From positions 1-16,731 of the forward strand of contig DASUZK010000020.1 of NCBI GenBank assembly GCA_036376915.1: a stretch of 16,731 nt of DNA. Direction: 5' to 3'. The position numbers and the translations under genes were made by a program. Positions 13,924 to 16,731 of the stretch are shown one piece after another. This DNA is from VRUE01 sp036376915 (GTDB lineage: Bacteria > Actinomycetota > Thermoleophilia > Solirubrobacterales > 70-9). A model generated the notes under the pieces. The model did not search any database. It saw nothing but the letters and a program-made list of their open reading frames with translations, and was not told the DNA's origin. The stretch's first letter is position 1; every line of letters starts with the position of its first letter.

Positions 13924-14321
13924 GAATCGACGCGCGGCTCTCGATCCCGCTGGCCGAGATCGAGCTGCGGGCGAGTAGATCCTCCGGCCCCGGTGGGCAG
14001 CACGCGAACGTGACCGCCTCGCGGGTGGAAGCGGTGTTCGACGTCGAGGCCTCGCGGGTCTTGGACGAGCGCCAGAAGGAGCGCTTGGTCGCGCGGACGG
14101 GCTCGACTGTCACCGCCGTCTCCCAAGACGCGCGCGGCCAGGCGCGCAACCGCGAGCTGGCCCTGCGTCGCCTGGTCGAGAAGATCGCTGCCGGCCTGGC
14201 CGAGCCGGTGCGCCGCCGCCCGACCAGGCCGACGCGAGCCTCGCGCGAGCGGCGCCTGGAAGAGAAGCGGCGAGCTGGGGAACGCAAGCGAAGCCGGCGC
14301 CGGCCCGGCGGCAACTACTGA
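13920..14321 (+). CDS. arfB: ArfB/YaeJ-like ribosome-rescue peptidyl-tRNA hydrolase, probable CTG start
   Basis: A 133-residue protein read from CTG 13920. The N-terminus LRIDARLSIPLAEIELRASRSSGPGGQHAN matches the class I release-factor GGQ domain, with Gly25-Gly26-Gln27 as the catalytic motif that hydrolyses the peptidyl-tRNA ester. The C-terminal 35 residues are strongly basic (RRRPTRPTRASRERRLEEKRR...RRRPGGNY), like the YaeJ tail that enters the empty mRNA channel of stalled ribosomes. There is no in-frame ATG, GTG or TTG before GTG 14010, and starting there would delete the GGQ motif. CTG overlaps the preceding TGA as CTGA, mimicking ATGA coupling. A frameshift in the read is the alternative explanation. 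Confidence 0.8.
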   Translation: MRIDARLSIPLAEIELRASRSSGPGGQHANVTASRVEAVFDVEASRVLDERQKERLVARTGSTVTAVSQDARGQARNRELALRRLVEKIAAGLAEPVRRRPTRPTRASRERRLEEKRRAGERKRSRRRPGGNY

Positions 14322-14340
14322 GCGGGCGAGACTGGGCACG

Positions 14341-14688
14341 ATGGCGAAGCGGAGGAAGCGAGCGCCGCGGCGCAAGGCGCCGACCGTCGAGTACGTCGAT
14401 GCCGACGGGAACAAGCTGACCCTGCGCGAAACCCTCAGCGCCGGGACCGTCGCCAAGCTCGAAGAGGGTCCGGCGACCGCGGCGACCACGCAGGAGGATG
14501 CTTGGCACCGACGCTCGGAGCAGCTCTTCGAGCGCCTAGCGGTGAGCTGGGAGATCGCCGGGCTGCCGCTGAGCGACCAGAAGATGCTGCTCGGCCGCTA
14601 TCGCATGGCGGATCCGGCGACCCAGCAGTGGGTCCGCGAGACGATCGATGCACACCTGCGGCGCTATATCCCGGATCTCTCCGGGTAG
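14341..14688 (+). CDS. Hypothetical small basic-N-terminus protein
   Basis: A 115-residue protein I do not recognise. Residues 1-13 are strongly basic (AKRRKRAPRRKAP), suggesting nucleic-acid or ribosome contact. A short beta-like stretch follows (TVEYVDADGNKLTLRETL), then a helical C-terminal half (about 50-113) with WHRRSEQLFERLAVSWEIAGLPL. It starts 19 bp after the arfB-like gene in a run of close same-strand genes, and codon use agrees with its neighbours, which supports real coding. The start ATG 14341 has no clear ribosome site. Partnership with the ribosome-rescue gene is possible from position alone. Confidence 0.75.
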   Translation: MAKRRKRAPRRKAPTVEYVDADGNKLTLRETLSAGTVAKLEEGPATAATTQEDAWHRRSEQLFERLAVSWEIAGLPLSDQKMLLGRYRMADPATQQWVRETIDAHLRRYIPDLSG

Positions 14689-14719
14689 CGGCAACAGGGA
14701 CAAAGGGAAAGGAGCGAAC

Positions 14720-15103
14720 ATGTTCGCGAGCACGAAAGCAACCAACGGCTTTGCGGTCGACGACATCGAGGCGGCGAAGCGGTTCTACGGCGAGACGCTA
14801 GGACTTGGCACGACCGACCTCAGCGAGGAGTTCGGGTTGATCTCCATCCAGCTGGCCGGCGGCCGCGACACCCTGGTCTACCGCAAAGACGACTTCACCC
14901 CCGCCACCTACACGATCCTCAACTTCGAAGTGGACGACGTCGACCGCGCCGTCGACGATCTCACCGCCAAGGGGGTCGAATTCGAGCGCTACGACGGCTT
15001 CGACCAGGACGAGAAGGGCATTGCCCGCGGCCCCGGCCCCCAGGTCGCTTGGTTCAAGGACCCGGCGGGGAACATCCTCTCGGTGCTGGAGCAGCCGAGC
15101 TGA
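14720..15103 (+). CDS. VOC-family (glyoxalase/dioxygenase superfamily) protein
   Basis: A 127-residue single-module VOC protein. The typical start of the fold is FAVDDIEAAKRFYGETLGLG; the second half has LNFEVDDVDRAVDDLTAKGVEF and the closing VAWFKDPAGNILSVLEQ with the conserved DPxGN. VOC proteins bind a metal and act on small molecules (methylglyoxal adducts, aromatics, antibiotics); the substrate is not readable here. ATG 14720 is chosen because AAAGGAG lies five bases upstream, one of the clearest ribosome sites in the window; an earlier in-frame ATG at 14648 overlaps the previous gene. The start codon sits within the palindrome CGAACATGTTCG. Confidence 0.9.
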   Translation: MFASTKATNGFAVDDIEAAKRFYGETLGLGTTDLSEEFGLISIQLAGGRDTLVYRKDDFTPATYTILNFEVDDVDRAVDDLTAKGVEFERYDGFDQDEKGIARGPGPQVAWFKDPAGNILSVLEQPS

Positions 15104-15117
15104 CGCGCGCCATCCTT

Positions 15118-15141
15118 CCCAAAAGGGCAGCTGCTTTTAGG
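15118..15141. terminator. Possible bidirectional hairpin between VOC gene and tRNA-Val
   Basis: CCCAAAAG (15118-15125) pairs with CTTTTAGG (15134-15141) with one imperfect position, which becomes a G-U wobble on the minus strand. It lies 14 bp after the VOC stop and downstream of the convergent tRNA. A second small hairpin, GGAGC-CAGG-GCTCC, is at 15159-15172. No strong T-run, so support is weak. Confidence 0.3.
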
Positions 15142-15222
15142 CCTGCGTATCGCCGGGAGGAGCCAGGGCTCCGACCCAACTCTTCCGCCCGGGCGTAACC
15201 GGTATCGATGGGACTCGACCGA

Positions 15223-15294
15223 TGGGCGCGGCTGGGTTCGAACCAGCGACCTCTCGCGTGTGAGGCGAGCGCTCTCCCGCTGAGCTACGCGCCC
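15223..15294 (-). tRNA. tRNA-Val (anticodon CAC)
   Basis: A complete 72-nt cloverleaf on the minus strand. The acceptor stem GGGCGCG/CGCGCCC is perfect; the D-arm is GCTC/GAGC; the anticodon stem CTCGC/GCGAG holds loop CTCACAC with anticodon CAC; the T-arm is GCTGG-TTCGAAC-CCAGC; the discriminator is A. It decodes GUG. CCA is not encoded (TCG follows the discriminator), so it must be added after transcription. It lies about 40 bp downstream of the antiporter stop on the same strand. Confidence 0.95.
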
Positions 15295-15306
15295 GGGAGA
15301 GGGTCA

Positions 15307-15312
15307 ATCATA
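15307..15312 (-). promoter_or_regulatory. -10 box of tRNA-Val promoter
   Basis: On the minus strand TATGAT lies 12 bases before the mature tRNA 5' end, a good -10 box giving a short 5' leader for RNase P. The expected -35 would overlap the antiporter stop and does not match consensus well. Confidence 0.45.
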
Positions 15313-15332
15313 GGCGGGCCGGCCGGGCTGGA

Positions 15333-16547
15333 TCAGGCCGGGGCGGGGGCCTCGGCGGCCGGGGGCGGCTCGTCTCCCCGTTCGGCCTCCGAGCGCTTGC
15401 GCAAGGCGAGGCCGACGAAGGGGAAGACGAGGGTGGAGAGCATCGCGGCGCCGACCAGGCCGGCGGCGGTAGAGGCCTTCATGTGGTCGCCGTCGACGGC
15501 GAGAGTGGTGATTGCGACGACGAGGGGAAGCTCGGTCGCCGAGTAGAAGGCGAGGGCCGCCCGGTCGCGGGCGGCGAGGACGCCGCGGTAGAGCAGCAGG
15601 GCGGGGGCGCCGCGGACGATGAGGAAGAGGACGAAGAACATTGCCAGCTTGAGCAGGGCTTCGGCCGAGCCGAGCGCTCCGAGATCGAACTCGATACCGC
15701 TGGTGATGAAGAAGAAGGGGACGAAGAAGCCAAAGCCGACCGCGGTCAGCTTTGACTCGAAGACCTGCAGCTCGCGGCCCCTGAGGGCGAGCCGGACGAT
15801 CATGCCGGCGACGAAGCCGCCGATCAGGACGTCGAGGCCGAGCTTGCTGGCGAGCAAGACGAGGCCGAAGACGAGCACGACGGTGATCCGCACGGCCAGC
15901 TGGCTGCTTGCCTCGAAGGTGCGCTCCAGAGCCGGCCAGCCCCGCCAGGCGAGTCGCACCGAGACCAGCGCCAGGGCCAGGGCCAGGAGGATGAAGGCGA
16001 CGAGGATCGCCGCCTCGTGCAGCGGCTGCTTTGTCGAAAGAACAAGGGTGACGAGGAGAATCGGACCGAACTCGCCGACTCCTCCGGCGGCCAGCAGGTA
16101 GGTGCCGAACTTGGTCTTCAGCTCGCCGCTGTCGCGAAGGATCGGGATCAGGGTGCCGATGGCCGTCGTCGCCATCGCCGAGCCGGTGTAGAGGAAGGAG
16201 ACGATGACCCCGGCGGCGGCGAGGACGCCGCCGATCCCGTAGGCGAGCGCGATCGAGAGCAGCCAGCCCAAGGCCCCCAGCTTCAGCGGCAGGCCCTTGA
16301 TCCGCTCGAAGTCGATCTCGTAGCCGGCGAAGAAGAAGAGCATGCCGAGGCCGAGGTTGGAGAAGAAGTCGATGAACTCGTCGGTCGTCGCCAGGTCGAG
16401 CACCTGGGGCCCGACGACGATCCCCATCAGCAGCTCGACCACGACGACCGGTGGGGCGAAGCGCTTCGGCACGACGGCGACGGTGATCGCGGCCAGGGCG
16501 GCGATCGTGACGATGACGAAGAAGGAGTCTGTGTCGACCTGGATCAC
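15333..16547 (-). CDS. Cation:proton antiporter, CPA2/KefB-like membrane domain
   Basis: A 404-residue membrane protein with about 12 hydrophobic segments. Landmarks of the Na+/H+ exchanger (CPA2) fold are VVVVELLMGIVVGPQVL, LGLGMLFFFAGYEIDFERIKG, TGSAMATTAIGTLIPILRDSGELKT, LLAAGGVGEFGPILL, VLIGGFVAGMIVRLAL and FVPFFFITSGIEFDLG. It would exchange Na+ or K+ for protons across the cytoplasmic membrane, serving pH or ion homeostasis. Unlike full KefB/KefC proteins it has no C-terminal TrkA-N/RCK domain; it ends in a short acidic, Pro/Ala-rich tail (EAERGDEPPPAAEAPAPA). The start is GTG 16547 without a clear ribosome site, a few bases from a predicted transcription start. It is divergent from the SRP RNA gene. 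Confidence 0.9.
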   Translation of the reverse strand: MIQVDTDSFFVIVTIAALAAITVAVVPKRFAPPVVVVELLMGIVVGPQVLDLATTDEFIDFFSNLGLGMLFFFAGYEIDFERIKGLPLKLGALGWLLSIALAYGIGGVLAAAGVIVSFLYTGSAMATTAIGTLIPILRDSGELKTKFGTYLLAAGGVGEFGPILLVTLVLSTKQPLHEAAILVAFILLALALALVSVRLAWRGWPALERTFEASSQLAVRITVVLVFGLVLLASKLGLDVLIGGFVAGMIVRLALRGRELQVFESKLTAVGFGFFVPFFFITSGIEFDLGALGSAEALLKLAMFFVLFLIVRGAPALLLYRGVLAARDRAALAFYSATELPLVVAITTLAVDGDHMKASTAAGLVGAAMLSTLVFPFVGLALRKRSEAERGDEPPPAAEAPAPA

Positions 16548-16556
16548 GGGAGGCGT

Positions 16557-16587
16557 GTCGATCCTATGCGCGCAGGGTAGGATCGAC
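16557..16587. promoter_or_regulatory. Dyad with back-to-back -10 boxes for SRP RNA and antiporter
   Basis: GTCGATCCTA (16557-16566) and TAGGATCGAC (16578-16587) are perfect 10-bp inverted repeats with an 11-bp spacer. Each arm carries TAGGAT in the outward reading direction. The plus box (16578-16583) predicts an RNA start at G16591, where SRP RNA homology begins; the minus box (16561-16566) predicts a start about six bases before the antiporter GTG. Confidence 0.55.
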
Positions 16588-16590
16588 CAT

Positions 16591-16731
16591 GGACCGTGCT
16601 AGGCGGGGAATCAGCGGTGCCCTGTAACCCGCAATCCGCTCTAGCGGGGCCGAATCCCGTTCCGAGGGGCTGGCCGTCGGGGTCAGTGCGCCGCGGGCGG
16701 CGTTGACGGCCGGGTCCTGCGCGACGTGGGC
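16591..16731 (+). ncRNA. ffs: Bacterial large-type SRP RNA (4.5S/scRNA), 5' part, cut by window end
   Basis: From GGACCGTGCTAGGCGGGG onward the sequence follows the Alu domain of the Bacillus subtilis scRNA, as I remember it, almost base for base. Shared stretches include CAGCGGTGCCCTGTA, CGCAATCCGCTCTAGC, GGGGCCGAATCCC, GTTGACG and GGGTCCTGCGC. The RNA scaffolds the signal recognition particle with Ffh and targets membrane and secreted proteins co-translationally. The S domain with the conserved GGAAGGAAGCAGC loop must lie beyond the right edge. The predicted start at 16591 is eight bases after the TAGGAT box. A 12-codon ORF from ATG 16589 is ignored. Confidence 0.9.

Noticed and set aside
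14715..14726. CGAACATGTTCG palindrome at the VOC gene start as a second SOS box
   Set aside because: The half-sites GAAC/GTTC are separated by two bases, not four, so the LexA spacing is wrong. It also contains the start codon.
15223..15294. Integration site (attB) at the tRNA-Val 3' end
   Set aside because: No repeat of the tRNA end and no integrase gene occur in the window.
16589..16627. Leaderless 12-codon ORF (MDRARRGISGAL) behind TAGGAT
   Set aside because: It lies on the conserved 5' end of SRP RNA, so the ATG is incidental.

Overview
The window is high-GC and densely coded. It has frequent GTG/TTG starts, several genes with a -10 box (TAnnnT) but no Shine-Dalgarno just before the start codon, and a CGAAC-N4-GTTCG LexA-type palindrome. 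These traits point to an actinobacterium-like chromosome, and the protein families would suit a soil Thermoleophilia/Solirubrobacterales lineage; that placement is inference. No phage genes, insertion sequences or CRISPR arrays were seen.

Left part (1-3865). A secreted SGNH/GDSL esterase runs off the left edge, divergent from a YtoQ-family gene. After a 26-bp perfect hairpin comes a probable SOS box lying directly on the start of a Rv2578c-like radical SAM gene. That protein ends in QDTLF, which fits the beta-clamp binding pattern QxxLF. Two tiny membrane-protein ORFs follow, convergent with a short ATP-dependent DNA ligase (LigC-like). Together this suggests a small DNA-repair neighbourhood.

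Centre (3894-10586, all minus). In transcription order: an EntS-like MFS exporter, a family-5 solute-binding lipoprotein, two Dpp/Opp-type permeases and a fused double-NBD ATPase, followed by the ligase 28 bp later. Stops and starts overlap at MFS/SBP (TTGA) and at the two permeases (TGATG). A hairpin sits between the second permease and the ATPase gene. The unit looks like peptide (or similar solute) uptake joined to an exporter.

Intergenic 10599-11088. This holds paired direct repeats upstream of the MFS gene, a candidate structured small RNA ending in a strong intrinsic terminator with a UUCG loop, and a promoter for the downstream membrane HD-GYP protein (cyclic-di-GMP phosphodiesterase family).

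Right part (11089-16731). The HD-GYP gene ends in a hairpin. A plus-strand run follows: zinc alcohol dehydrogenase, pterin-4a-carbinolamine dehydratase, an ArfB-like ribosome-rescue hydrolase apparently starting at CTG inside the previous stop (CTGA), an unknown basic protein and a VOC-family protein. On the minus strand are tRNA-Val(CAC) and a CPA2-type cation/proton antiporter. At the right edge, divergent from the antiporter, is the 5' Alu domain of a Bacillus-type large SRP RNA, cut by the window end. The two promoters share a 10-bp-arm dyad that places a TAGGAT box on each strand.

The most interesting observations are the SOS box plus clamp motif on the radical SAM gene, the recurring stop-proximal hairpins with 24-25 nt loops, the CTG-started arfB-like gene, the candidate small RNA, and the symmetrical SRP/antiporter promoter.
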